Below are positions 47,481 to 56,068 of a DNA stretch of 64,000 nt, piece after piece. Both the position numbers and the translations under genes were made by a program. The stretch lies in contig NZ_CAMFJS010000010.1 of NCBI RefSeq assembly GCF_945956965.1, positions 1-64,000 of the forward strand, read 5' to 3'. This DNA comes from an uncultured Roseateles sp. Its GTDB lineage: Bacteria; Pseudomonadota; Gammaproteobacteria; Burkholderiales; Burkholderiaceae_C. The notes beneath the pieces are model-generated. The model saw only the letters and a list, made by a program, of their open reading frames with translations. It made no database searches and had not been told where the DNA came from. Numbering within the stretch: position 1 is the first letter of the stretch; every line of letters begins with the position of its first letter.

Positions 47481-48356
47481 TTATAGGCTCAGGCCGATCA
47501 CGCCGCCCGCGATGCAGGCTGCACCAGCCAAGCGCCAGCCGCGCTCGCCCTCCTTCAGCAATTGCCCGCCCAACAGGGCCGCAAACAGCATGGACACCTC
47601 GCGGGTCGGTGCCACCCGGGACAGCGGCGCCAATTGCATGGCGTAGAGCACCAGGATGTAAGCCAGCGGGCTGCACACCGCCACCAGCAGCACATAGCGC
47701 CATTGCTGGCTGAATGCAGCGGCAAAACTTTGCGGGTCGCGCCACAAGCTGGGCAGCATGAAGGGCACGCGCAGCAGATTGGCAAAGTAGTCCAGCAGCA
47801 GCGGCGAGATCAGCAAGACCTTGATGGCATAGCCATCCACCACGGTGTAGCCTGCGATCAAAACGCCGGTGATGCCACCCCAGAGCAAGCCGAGCTGGCG
47901 GCGGCGATGAGCCTCCCCCTCGCGCGGGCGCCACAGCCCCGGCCCGGCGGCAATCAAGACAATGCCCAGCACCACGGCCAGCAAGCCCAGGCTGCCGCGC
48001 AGGCCCAGGTGTTCGCCCAGCAAGAACACGGCGGCAATGGCAGACATGGCCGGCGCACTGCCGCGCGCCACCGGGTAGACCACGGTCAAATCGGCCAGCC
48101 GGTAGCCCGTCAGCAAGGCGTTGAAATAGAGCAGGTGCAGCAGGGCCGTGGCCATCAGCACGGCCCAGGTTTTGCTGTCGAAGTCGGCCACCACATCCCA
48201 GCCGACGAACCAGACCACTGGCAGCCAGATCACGCTGACCGTCAGGGCTGAGGCGAGGGCGAAGTGATGGTTGCCGCCGGCCTTCTTGGCCGCGAAGTTC
48301 CACAAGGCATGCAGCAGCGCGGCGGCCAGCACCAGGGCAAGAGCGGAGCCGGGCAC
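47481..48356 (-). CDS. EamA/DMT family transporter
   Basis: A 291-residue membrane protein with about ten hydrophobic helices in two EamA repeats (for example LALVLAAALLHALWNFAAKK at the start and LLLVAVCSPLAYILVLYAMQ in the second half). It belongs to the drug/metabolite transporter superfamily, whose members export or import small metabolites. The substrate cannot be predicted. The start is a GTG beginning 2 bp after the ppsR stop codon, so it is probably co-transcribed with ppsR. Confidence 0.85.
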   Translation of the reverse strand: MPGSALALVLAAALLHALWNFAAKKAGGNHHFALASALTVSVIWLPVVWFVGWDVVADFDSKTWAVLMATALLHLLYFNALLTGYRLADLTVVYPVARGSAPAMSAIAAVFLLGEHLGLRGSLGLLAVVLGIVLIAAGPGLWRPREGEAHRRRQLGLLWGGITGVLIAGYTVVDGYAIKVLLISPLLLDYFANLLRVPFMLPSLWRDPQSFAAAFSQQWRYVLLVAVCSPLAYILVLYAMQLAPLSRVAPTREVSMLFAALLGGQLLKEGERGWRLAGAACIAGGVIGLSL

Positions 48357-48357
48357 C

Positions 48358-49179
48358 TCAGTAGATCAGGCGGTCGGGTCGCAGGTCGCGCAGGATGGTG
48401 GTGGCGATCTCTTCGATGGACTTGTGCGTGGACGACAACCAAGCAATGCCGTCCTTCTTCATCATCGCCTCGGCCTCGTTGACCTCGTAGCGGCAGTTCA
48501 TCATGTCGGCGTACTTGCTGCCGGGTCGGCGCTCGTTGCGGATCTGGCTCAGGCGCTCGGGGTCGATGGTCAGGCCGAAGCATTTGCGCTTGTGCGCCAC
48601 CAGCATGGAGGGCAGGCGGCCGCGCTCGAAGTCTTCGGGGATCAGCGGGTAGTTGGCGGCCTTGATGCCGTGCTGCATGGCCAGGTAGAGCGAGGTGGGC
48701 GTCTTGCCGCTGCGCGACACACCGACCAGGATCACATCGGCCACATCCAGATTCTTGGCCGATTGGCCGTCGTCGTGGGCGAGCGAGAAGTTGATGGCCT
48801 CGATGCGGTCGTGGTACTCCTGGCTGCGCGCCACGTCGGAGAAGCGGCCAACGCGGTGGTTGCTCTTGACCTCGAATTCTTCTTCGAGCGGCTCGATGAA
48901 GGTGCCGAACATGTCCATCACCCGCGCTTGGCAATGGTCGCGCACGATCTTGAGCACCTCGCGGTCCACCAAGGTGGCGAAGACGATGGCCCGCGCGCCT
49001 TCGCGCACGCTGGTTTCATTGATTTCGCGCACCACGGCATAGGCTTTTTCCGGGGTGTCGACAAAGGGCCGGCGCACATGGCGCGGCTTGATGGGGAACT
49101 GGGCCAGGATGGAGTTGCCGAAGGTTTCGGCGGTGATGCCGGTGCCATCAGAAACAAAGTACACGGTGCGATTGGGCAT
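48358..49179 (-). CDS. ppsR: Phosphoenolpyruvate synthase regulatory protein PpsR
   Basis: Bifunctional kinase/pyrophosphorylase (DUF299) that inactivates PEP synthase by ADP-dependent phosphorylation of a Thr next to its catalytic His, and reverses this with phosphate. The ATG at 49179 gives MPNRTVYFVSDGTGITAETF and 273 residues, a usual length; an upstream ATG at 49209 is possible. The P-loop-like VGVSRSGKTPTSLYLA is intact. It lies divergently from its target ppsA, the common arrangement. Confidence 0.94.
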   Translation of the reverse strand: MPNRTVYFVSDGTGITAETFGNSILAQFPIKPRHVRRPFVDTPEKAYAVVREINETSVREGARAIVFATLVDREVLKIVRDHCQARVMDMFGTFIEPLEEEFEVKSNHRVGRFSDVARSQEYHDRIEAINFSLAHDDGQSAKNLDVADVILVGVSRSGKTPTSLYLAMQHGIKAANYPLIPEDFERGRLPSMLVAHKRKCFGLTIDPERLSQIRNERRPGSKYADMMNCRYEVNEAEAMMKKDGIAWLSSTHKSIEEIATTILRDLRPDRLIY

Positions 49180-49502
49180 GGTGAGCGATGGAAAGTTCGC
49201 CTTGATCATAGGGCTGTTGCTGCCCGCGCGGCCACCAAAGGGCCTGGCCCGGCCGCCTTTGGCGGGCTGCGTGGCGGCCGCGCAAAATCAGACTGGCATG
49301 CCAAAAATGTCAGCACGCGCCACTCGGGCTTGCCCGTAGAATCAGCGCCAATCATCCCGTTCAGCCACATGACGCCCCTCAGCCCACAACAAAAATTCGA
49401 ACTCGCTGGGGAGTGTGCCGTCTGTATCAGCCTGAAGGATGGCGCCGGTGGCGGCGTCGTCATTGCGGGAGCGCCGTTTTTTTATCATCCCGGAGCTTTC
49501 CC
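49180..49502. other. ppsR-ppsA divergent intergenic region
   Basis: About 320 bp with no supported gene. A frame from ATG 49369 runs into ppsA but has no ribosome binding site and no recognisable sequence. A TAGAAT -10-like hexamer is at 49337-49342, reading towards ppsA, without a clear -35. A GGAG lies 8 bp before the ppsA ATG. Both promoters must lie here. Confidence 0.4.
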
Positions 49503-51911
49503 ATGTCACAACGCTTTGAGCCGACCGCCCTGGTCGTTCCCTTTGAGAATCTGAGAATGACGGATGTCGAGGTGGTCGGCGGTAAAAACGCCAGCCTCGG
49601 CGAAATGATCTCGCAACTGGCCGCCTCGGGCGTGCGGGTGCCGGGCGGCTTCGCCACCACGGCCCATGCCTTCCGCGAGTTCCTCAAGCATGAAGGTCTG
49701 GACAAGCGCATCGAAGCGCGCCTGGTCAGCCTCAATACCGATGATGTGCGCGCCCTGGCCGAGGCCGGTGCGGAGATTCGCGGCTGGCTGGAGGCGCAGC
49801 CTTTCCCGGCCGATCTGGAAGCACAGATCCGCGCTTCCTTCGCACAGCTGACCGCTGACAACCCCGGCGTGTCCTTTGCCGTGCGTTCTTCCGCCACGGC
49901 CGAAGATTTGCCTGATGCGTCCTTTGCCGGTCAGCAAGAAACCTTCCTGAATGTCGTTGGCATCGAAGAAGTGCTGCACAAGATGAAGGAGGTGTTCGCC
50001 TCCCTCTACAACGACCGTGCCATCAGCTACCGCGTGCACAAGGGCTTTGCCCACGCCGATGTGGCCCTGAGTGCTGGCGTGCAGCGCATGGTGCGCTCCG
50101 ACCTCGGCTCGGCCGGTGTGATGTTCACCATCGACACCGAGAGCGGCTTCAAGGATGTGGTCTTCATCACCTCCAGCTATGGCCTGGGTGAAACCGTCGT
50201 GCAGGGCGCCGTTAACCCTGACGAGTTCTATGTCCACAAGCCCGCGCTGGCGCGCGGCAAGCTGCCCATCATCCGCCGCAACCTCGGCTCCAAGCTGATC
50301 AGCATGGAGTTCGCCACGCCGGCCGAAAAGGCTGCTTCGGGCAAGCTGGTCAAGACGGTAGACACCGCGCCCGAAATGCGCAACCGCTATTCGCTGAACG
50401 ACGCCGAAGTGATCGAGTTGGCCAAGTTCGCCATGATCATCGAGAAGCACTACGAGCGTCCGATGGACATCGAGTGGGGCCGCGACGGCGTGGATGGTCA
50501 TATCTACATCCTGCAAGCTCGCCCTGAGACGGTGAAGAGCCAGATGGAAGGTCAGGTCGAGCACAGCTACAAGCTCAAGGGTCACAGCGCCGTGTTGGCC
50601 GAAGGCCGCGCCATCGGCCAGAAGATCGGTACTGGCCCGGTGCGGCTGGTGGAGAGTATTGCCGATATGGACCGTGTTCAGCCCGGCGACATTCTGGTGA
50701 CGGACATGACCGACCCCAACTGGGAGCCGGTGATGAAGCGCGCTGCTGCCATCGTCACCAACCGTGGCGGTCGGACCTGTCACGCCGCCATCATCGCGCG
50801 CGAACTGGGCATTCCTGCCGTGGTGGGTTGCGGCGACGCGACCGAAAAGCTCAAGGACGGCCAGCTGGTCACCGTAGCTTGCTCGGAAGGCGATACCGGC
50901 TACATCTACGACGGCCTGCTGGAAACCGAGGTCAGCGAGGTGCATCGTGGCGAACTGCCTTACTGCCCCGTCAAGATCATGATGAATGTGGGCAACCCGC
51001 AGCTGGCCTTCAACTTCGCGCAGATGCCCAGCAGTGGCGTGGGTCTGGCCCGGTTGGAATTCATCATCAACAACAATATCGGCGTCCACCCCAAGGCGAT
51101 CCTGGACTATCCGAATATCGACGCTGACCTGAAAAAGGCGGTCGAATCGGTGGCCCGCGGCCACGCCTCGCCACGTGCTTTCTACGTCGACAAGCTGGTC
51201 GAAGGCATCGCCACCATTGCCGCCGCCTTCTTCCCGCGCCCGGTCATCGTGCGTTTGTCTGACTTCAAGAGCAATGAGTACCGCAAGCTGATCGGTGGCT
51301 CGCGCTACGAGCCCGACGAAGAGAACCCCATGCTGGGCTTCCGCGGCGCCTCGCGCTACATCAGCGGCGAGTTCTCGGACGCTTTCGCGATGGAGTGCGA
51401 GGCTTTGAAGCGCGCCCGCGTCGAGATGGGCCTGACCAATATCGAAATCATGGTGCCTTTCGTGCGCACCGTGCGCCAAGCCGAACGCGTGGTGTCGATG
51501 TTGGCTGAGCGTGGTCTCAAGCGCGCGGCCACCGGCGGCACCGATGGCCTGCGCGTCATCATGATGTGCGAAGTGCCCAGCAATGCGATTCTGGCGGACC
51601 AGTTCCTGGAACATTTCGACGGCATGTCGATCGGCTCTAACGACCTGACTCAGCTGACCCTGGGCTTGGACCGCGACTCGGGCCTGGAGCAATTGGCCGG
51701 CGATTTCGACGAGCGTGACCCGGCCGTCAAGGCCTTGATCTCGCGCGCCATCAGCGCCTGCCGCTCCACCGGCAAGTACATCGGCATCTGCGGCCAGGGC
51801 CCCAGCGACCATCCGGATTTCGCCGAGTGGCTGGCCGACGAGGGCATCGTGTCGATCTCGCTCAACCCCGATTCTGTGATCGAGACCTGGCAGCGTCTGG
51901 CCAAGCGTTAA
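49503..51911 (+). CDS. ppsA: Phosphoenolpyruvate synthase
   Basis: Makes PEP from pyruvate and ATP (giving AMP and phosphate), allowing gluconeogenesis from pyruvate and lactate. The N-terminal ATP-grasp domain ([32 protein letters not shown]) is followed by the swivelling domain with [20 protein letters not shown] (His427 phosphorylated in catalysis; Thr425 is the expected PpsR target). The C-terminal TIM barrel has [19 protein letters not shown] and a [11 protein letters not shown] loop with the catalytic Cys. Length is 802. It diverges from ppsR and ends at a terminator. Confidence 0.96.
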   Translation: MSQRFEPTALVVPFENLRMTDVEVVGGKNASLGEMISQLAASGVRVPGGFATTAHAFREFLKHEGLDKRIEARLVSLNTDDVRALAEAGAEIRGWLEAQPFPADLEAQIRASFAQLTADNPGVSFAVRSSATAEDLPDASFAGQQETFLNVVGIEEVLHKMKEVFASLYNDRAISYRVHKGFAHADVALSAGVQRMVRSDLGSAGVMFTIDTESGFKDVVFITSSYGLGETVVQGAVNPDEFYVHKPALARGKLPIIRRNLGSKLISMEFATPAEKAASGKLVKTVDTAPEMRNRYSLNDAEVIELAKFAMIIEKHYERPMDIEWGRDGVDGHIYILQARPETVKSQMEGQVEHSYKLKGHSAVLAEGRAIGQKIGTGPVRLVESIADMDRVQPGDILVTDMTDPNWEPVMKRAAAIVTNRGGRTCHAAIIARELGIPAVVGCGDATEKLKDGQLVTVACSEGDTGYIYDGLLETEVSEVHRGELPYCPVKIMMNVGNPQLAFNFAQMPSSGVGLARLEFIINNNIGVHPKAILDYPNIDADLKKAVESVARGHASPRAFYVDKLVEGIATIAAAFFPRPVIVRLSDFKSNEYRKLIGGSRYEPDEENPMLGFRGASRYISGEFSDAFAMECEALKRARVEMGLTNIEIMVPFVRTVRQAERVVSMLAERGLKRAATGGTDGLRVIMMCEVPSNAILADQFLEHFDGMSIGSNDLTQLTLGLDRDSGLEQLAGDFDERDPAVKALISRAISACRSTGKYIGICGQGPSDHPDFAEWLADEGIVSISLNPDSVIETWQRLAKR

Positions 51912-51931
51912 TCGCTGCTTTCTGACAGCTG

Positions 51932-51955
51932 AACAGCCCCGTGAGGGGCTGTTTT
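51932..51955 (+). terminator. Terminator after ppsA
   Basis: A 9-bp inverted repeat AACAGCCCC / GGGGCTGTT with loop GTGA is followed by a short T-run (TTTTC). It lies 20 bp after the ppsA stop. Confidence 0.8.
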
Positions 51956-52036
51956 CATATCGGGCGCGGGTTCCTCGCTATCGACAGCCAGCAGCCGCTC
52001 CTCGCATGATGGCGGCTCGCTTTTCTTTGACCTCCC

Positions 52037-54145
52037 GTGAATCCTCAGCAAGAAGCCTCCTCGTCCGCCGCGCCCATGCCCATGCCCGCCTTTCGGGCGC
52101 GCCTGCATCGCATCTATGCCTGGTACACCTTGGGCTTTGTGGTGTTCGTGCTGGGCTTGGCGCTGTGCGAGTACTTCGGGCTTCCCAAGATCTGGATCGG
52201 CTTTTGCTTTTTGGCGGCGACGGTGGGCATTTACGCCGTCATTGGCTTGTTCAGCCGCACAACGGACGCCGATGAATACTATGTGGCCGGCCGGCGCGTG
52301 CCGGCCATCTACAACGGCATGGCCGCTGGCGCCGACTGGATGAGCGCAGCCTCCTTCATTGGCCTGGCGGGCACGCTGTATTTGGCGGGCTACGCGGGCC
52401 TGGCCTATGTGCTGGGCTGGACGGGGGGCTTTTGCCTGGTGGCCCTGTGCCTGGCGCCCTATCTGCGGCGCTTCGGGCAGTTCACCATTCCGGACTTTCT
52501 GGCGGCACGCTATGGCGGCCATGCGCCGCGCTTGATCGGCGCGGCGGCGGCAATTCTGATCTCTTTCATCTATGTGGTCGCGCAGATTTATGCGGTGGGC
52601 TTGATCACCTCGCGCCTGACCGGCCTGACCTTTGAAATCGGCGTGTTTGTGGGCCTGGGCGGCGTCTTGGTGTGCTCCTTTCTGGGGGGCATGCGGGCCG
52701 TCACCTGGACGCAGGTGGCGCAGTACATCGTGCTGGTGATTGCCTATTTGGTGCCAGTGGTTTGGTTGTGTGCCAAGCAGACCGGGGTGCCTTTGCCGCA
52801 ACTGGTCTATGGCTATCAGCTGCAAAAGCTGACCCTGCGCGAGCAAGAGCTGATCGACGACCCGAAAGAGCTGCAGGTGCGCGGCCTATATGCGCAGCAG
52901 GCCGCGAACTACGAGAAGAAGCTGCAGGATGTGCCTGTGGCCCTGGCCCAAGACCGCCTGCATGCTTCGCAACTGGTGGCCAAGCTCAAGGCGCAGGAAG
53001 CGCCGCTGGCCGACATTCAAGCGGCCGAGAAGGGCCGCGCGGCCCTGCCGAAAACGACCTTGGACGCGGAGGAGCAGTGGCAGCGCGCCAAGCAGTTCAA
53101 TGACACACGCGCTCAGCCGCTGGGCGGCATGCCAAGGCAGGGGCAGGTGTTTGCCGGTGATCCGGTGGGCACGCCGGCGGAGCAGCAGCAGTTTGGCGAT
53201 TCCCGCCGCAACTTCTTGGCGCTGATGTTTTGCCTGATGGTGGGTACCGCGGGCCTGCCGCATTTGCTGACCCGCTTCTACACCACGCCCTCGGTGGCGG
53301 AGGCGCGGCAGTCGGTGGCCTGGTCTTTGTTCTTCATCGCGTTGGTTTACTTCACGGCGCCGGCCTTGGCGGTGATGGTCAAGTATGAGGTACTGACAGA
53401 GCTGGTGGGTCAGTCCTTCAGCCAGTTGCCGGACTGGATTGCGCAGTGGAGCCGGGTCGACTCCAGCTTGCTGTCGGTATCTGACATCAATGGCGATGGC
53501 ATTCTGCAGTTGGGTGAGATGCGCATCAGCTCGGACATCATCATGCTCATGACGCCGGAGTTGGCTGGGCTGCCTTTTGTGGTCTCCGGCATGGTGGCCG
53601 CCGGCGCACTGGCAGCGGCCTTGTCCACCGCAGATGGCTTGCTGCTGACCATCTCGGCCGCTTTGTCACACGATGTCTACTTCCGCACGGTCAATCCGCA
53701 GGCAGTGATGACGCGGCGCGTTACTTTGTCCAAGGCCTTGTTGTTGGTGACGGCCTTGGCGGCGGCGGCGGTGGCCGCGCAGCGGCCGGCGGATATTCTC
53801 TTCTTGGTGGCGGCTGCCTTCTCGGTGGCCGGGGCGGCCTTCTTTCCGGCTCTGGTCCTGGGCATCTTCTGGCGCCGCGCCAATCGTCAGGGGGCCGTGG
53901 CGGGCATGTTGGCGGGTTTGGCTGTGACCGTTTACTACCAGGCCGTGGCCACGCCCTGGATGCGCGAGGCGCTTGGCTTGCCGGGGCCGGTGCAGCTGTG
54001 GTGGGGCATTCAGCCGGTGTCGGCGGGTTTGTTCGGTGTGGCCGCGGGCTTTGCCACGGTGGTGCTGGTGAGTTGCTTGACGCCGCGGCCGGATGAGGCG
54101 CAGATGCAGACCCTGGCCTTGCTGCGCAGTCCGCCGCCGGCTTGA
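52037..54145 (+). CDS. Sodium/solute symporter (SSS family) with EF-hand-like loop
   Basis: A 702-residue transporter of the sodium:solute symporter family, expected to couple sodium entry to uptake of a small organic solute, perhaps a carboxylate. Family features include DADEYYVAGRRVPAIYNGMA, GADWMSAASFIGLAGTLYL, FLGGMRAVTWTQVAQY and AAALSTADGLLLTISAALSHD. Two parts are unusual. A hydrophilic helical insert of about 130 residues (about 265-395) lies between membrane helices. A textbook 12-residue EF-hand loop, DINGDGILQLGE, lies at 483-494, with Asp, Asn, Asp and Glu at positions 1, 3, 5 and 12. It is closest to the VC_2705/ActP-like group; I see no adjacent DUF4212 small subunit gene. The start is a GTG. 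It sits between ppsA and rpsF. Confidence 0.85.
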   Translation: MNPQQEASSSAAPMPMPAFRARLHRIYAWYTLGFVVFVLGLALCEYFGLPKIWIGFCFLAATVGIYAVIGLFSRTTDADEYYVAGRRVPAIYNGMAAGADWMSAASFIGLAGTLYLAGYAGLAYVLGWTGGFCLVALCLAPYLRRFGQFTIPDFLAARYGGHAPRLIGAAAAILISFIYVVAQIYAVGLITSRLTGLTFEIGVFVGLGGVLVCSFLGGMRAVTWTQVAQYIVLVIAYLVPVVWLCAKQTGVPLPQLVYGYQLQKLTLREQELIDDPKELQVRGLYAQQAANYEKKLQDVPVALAQDRLHASQLVAKLKAQEAPLADIQAAEKGRAALPKTTLDAEEQWQRAKQFNDTRAQPLGGMPRQGQVFAGDPVGTPAEQQQFGDSRRNFLALMFCLMVGTAGLPHLLTRFYTTPSVAEARQSVAWSLFFIALVYFTAPALAVMVKYEVLTELVGQSFSQLPDWIAQWSRVDSSLLSVSDINGDGILQLGEMRISSDIIMLMTPELAGLPFVVSGMVAAGALAAALSTADGLLLTISAALSHDVYFRTVNPQAVMTRRVTLSKALLLVTALAAAAVAAQRPADILFLVAAAFSVAGAAFFPALVLGIFWRRANRQGAVAGMLAGLAVTVYYQAVATPWMREALGLPGPVQLWWGIQPVSAGLFGVAAGFATVVLVSCLTPRPDEAQMQTLALLRSPPPA

Positions 54146-54191
54146 AGGGCCTGCTTGCAAGTAAATGCTAGGCGAATCCCTAAAGCTGAGC

Positions 54192-54315
54192 TAGAATCGC
54201 GGGTTCCCCCTTGCCGTGATCACGTCAGTCGACGCCGTGGCACGGCTTCTACAGCTTTCGCAGCTGGCTGAAAACAGCCGGCATTCAAGCGAGCTGGAAT
54301 CCACAAGGAGTACTT
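54192..54315 (+). promoter_or_regulatory. rpsF operon promoter candidate and structured leader
   Basis: TAGAAT at 54192-54197 could be the -10 (no clear -35). The leader of roughly 110 nt contains hairpins GCCGT-GGC-ACGGC (54234-54246) and GGCTG-AAAA-CAGCC (54266-54279), ending with AAGGAG before rpsF. An S6:S18-binding leader with a CCG-containing motif is known upstream of rpsF in many bacteria; correspondence here is a guess. Confidence 0.35.
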
Positions 54316-54678
54316 ATGCGTCACTATGAAATCGTTCTGCTGATCCATCCGGATCAAAGCGAACAAGTTCCGGCCATGCTGGAGCGCTACAAGAGCCTGA
54401 TCACCACCGGTGGTGGTACTGTGCACCGCGTCGAAGATTGGGGCCGCCGTCAAATGGCTTACCTGATCCAGAAGCTGGCCAAGGCTCACTATCTGTGCGT
54501 CAACATCGAGTGCAGCGTTGAGACGCTGCGTGAACTCGAAACCGGTTTCCGTTTCAACGACGCCGTGTTGCGTCACCTGACCGTCGTCAAGGCCAAGGCT
54601 GAGACAACCCCGTCGGTGATGATGAAGACCGTGGAACGCGAAGACGCTCGCAAGGCGCCTCAAGTCGCGTCGGCCTAA
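54316..54678 (+). CDS. rpsF: 30S ribosomal protein S6
   Basis: Small-subunit protein that binds S18 and helps shape the central domain platform. The start [20 protein letters not shown], the segment [20 protein letters not shown] and the [13 protein letters not shown] block are typical. Length is 120. A consensus AAGGAG precedes the ATG by 6 bp. It heads the rpsF-priB-rpsR-rplI operon. Confidence 0.97.
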   Translation: MRHYEIVLLIHPDQSEQVPAMLERYKSLITTGGGTVHRVEDWGRRQMAYLIQKLAKAHYLCVNIECSVETLRELETGFRFNDAVLRHLTVVKAKAETTPSVMMKTVEREDARKAPQVASA

Positions 54679-54712
54679 TCAGGCCAGCTGTGCTTGAAGT
54701 GATCGCATTGCG

Positions 54713-55021
54713 TTGAACCATCTGGTATTGCAAGCGCAGCTCTCGGAGTTGGGTTTGGTTCGATACACACCGGCCGGCTTGATGGCCTTGGACTGCTGCT
54801 TGAAGCATGAGTCCCAGGTTCAGGAAGCAGGCAAGCCCCGCAAAGTCTCCATGGAGCTGAAGGCGGTGGTGATCGGTGAGATGGGTAAACGGCTGCAAAG
54901 TTTGGGGCTTGGCGGAGAAGCACTGTTCACAGGCTTTTTGACCACCCAGCGCAATGGTCGCGGTGTGATCTTTCACATCACCGGCCTTGAGAAATGCAGC
55001 AGCAATAGCGCCGTCGCCTGA
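54713..55021 (+). CDS. priB: Primosomal replication protein PriB
   Basis: OB-fold single-stranded DNA-binding protein that helps PriA reload DnaB at stalled forks. The 102-residue protein (NHLVLQAQLSELGLVRYTPA, VVIGEMGKRLQSLGLGGEAL) resembles betaproteobacterial PriB. The start is taken as TTG at 54713; an ATT two codons earlier is possible, and the frame is closed upstream at a TGA (54695). Its position between rpsF and rpsR is the standard one and links it to dnaB at the end of the same region. Confidence 0.88.
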   Translation: MNHLVLQAQLSELGLVRYTPAGLMALDCCLKHESQVQEAGKPRKVSMELKAVVIGEMGKRLQSLGLGGEALFTGFLTTQRNGRGVIFHITGLEKCSSNSAVA

Positions 55022-55065
55022 GCACGGAATTGTTCGAATCCGGATTAAATTAAAGAGGTCACAAA

Positions 55066-55356
55066 ATGGCACCACCACGTGGCAAGGGTCGCTTCTCCAA
55101 GGACAAGAAGCCCAAGCGCAATACCCAATCGTTGCTGTTCCGTCGCAAGCGTTTCTGCCGCTTCACCGTTACCGGTGTTGAGCAGATCGACTACAAGGAC
55201 ATCGACACCCTGCGCGATTTCATCGGCGAAAACGGCAAGATCACGCCTGCCCGCTTGACCGGCACGCGCGCTTTTTTCCAGCGTCAACTGACTGTTTGTA
55301 TCAAGCGTGCGCGTTTCCTCGCCATGCTGCCGTACAGCGATCAGCACAAGGTCTGA
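55066..55356 (+). CDS. rpsR: 30S ribosomal protein S18
   Basis: Small-subunit protein that pairs with S6. The segments [39 protein letters not shown] and [17 protein letters not shown] are diagnostic. The 96-residue length includes a Lys-rich N-terminal extension common in betaproteobacteria. An AGAGG lies 7 bp before the ATG. It lies between priB and rplI. Confidence 0.97.
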   Translation: MAPPRGKGRFSKDKKPKRNTQSLLFRRKRFCRFTVTGVEQIDYKDIDTLRDFIGENGKITPARLTGTRAFFQRQLTVCIKRARFLAMLPYSDQHKV

Positions 55357-55369
55357 GGAGTAGACCACT

Positions 55370-55825
55370 ATGCAAATCATTCTGCTTGAAAAAGTCGCCA
55401 ACCTCGGCAACCTGGGCGATGTCGTCACCGTCAAGAACGGCTACGCACGCAACTTCCTGATCCCGACTCGCCAGGCACGTCGTGCCACCGAAGCGGCCAT
55501 CAAGGAATTCGAAGCCCGCCGCGCTGAGTTGGAAAAGGCTGCTGCTGAGAAGCTGGCAACCGCCGTCGCTCTGGGCGAAAGCCTGACCGGCAAGACCGTC
55601 GTCATCAGCCAAAAGGCTGGCGTGGACGGCCGTTTGTTCGGTTCGGTCACCAACGCTGACATCGCCGACGCACTGGTCAAGATGGGCTTCACGTCCATCG
55701 TCAAGTCGCAGATTCGTCTGCCCTTGGGCCCGCTGAAGGCTGTTGGCGAGTTCGCCGTGAACGTGGCTCCTCACACCGACGTGGTGGTGGAGTTGAACGT
55801 TCAAGTGCAACGCGAAGCTGAGTAA
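55370..55825 (+). CDS. rplI: 50S ribosomal protein L9
   Basis: Large-subunit protein with two globular domains joined by a long helix, affecting frame maintenance. The N-terminus [20 protein letters not shown], the signature [20 protein letters not shown] and the C-terminal [17 protein letters not shown] are typical. Length is 151. A GAGGAG site precedes the ATG. It ends the ribosomal operon, followed by a terminator before dnaB. Confidence 0.97.
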   Translation: MQIILLEKVANLGNLGDVVTVKNGYARNFLIPTRQARRATEAAIKEFEARRAELEKAAAEKLATAVALGESLTGKTVVISQKAGVDGRLFGSVTNADIADALVKMGFTSIVKSQIRLPLGPLKAVGEFAVNVAPHTDVVVELNVQVQREAE

Positions 55826-55861
55826 TCAGCCAAAGACAGTCGCGAAAGAAATTTCGCCTGC

Positions 55862-55886
55862 ATGCTGACCCGCTTGGGTTAGCATA
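55862..55886 (+). terminator. Hairpin after rplI
   Basis: Arms ATGCTGACCC / GGGTTAGCAT (one G-T pair) flank a 5-nt loop directly before the main terminator. It may be a processing or 3'-end protecting stem. Confidence 0.45.
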
Positions 55887-55887
55887 G

Positions 55888-55921
55888 AAAAGCCGACGCT
55901 GATCAAGCTGTCGGCTTTTTG
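55888..55921 (+). terminator. Rho-independent terminator of the rpsF-rplI operon
   Basis: Arms AAAAGCCGAC / GTCGGCTTTT flank a 12-nt loop and a T-run follows. It shares the AAGCCGAC/GTCGGCTT core with the terminator at 26304-26339. Confidence 0.85.
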
Positions 55922-55938
55922 CATTTTGGGGCGCTGAC

Positions 55939-55980
55939 TTATCCCCGCTTATCCCGGTGTTGTCCACAAGCTTGTCCACA
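55939..55980 (+). promoter_or_regulatory. DnaA-box-like nonamer cluster upstream of dnaB
   Basis: Four direct, closely phased nonamers occur: TTATCCCCG (55939), TTATCCCGG (55949), TTGTCCACA (55960) and TTGTCCACA (55972). Against TTATCCACA they match 7, 6, 8 and 8 of 9 positions. They lie between the rplI terminator and dnaB, 89-130 bp upstream of its start codon. Confidence 0.45.
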
Positions 55981-56068
55981 GCGTTGATGTGGCAAGCTGA
56001 GGCGCCGGATCAGGCCCTGGGTCAGTCGCCCAAGCCAAATATTGCACCGTCCACCGCCGAGTCCCCCG

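Noticed and set aside
49369..49554. A 61-codon frame upstream of and overlapping ppsA
   Set aside because: No ribosome binding site, no recognisable sequence, and it overlaps the start of ppsA; treated as chance.
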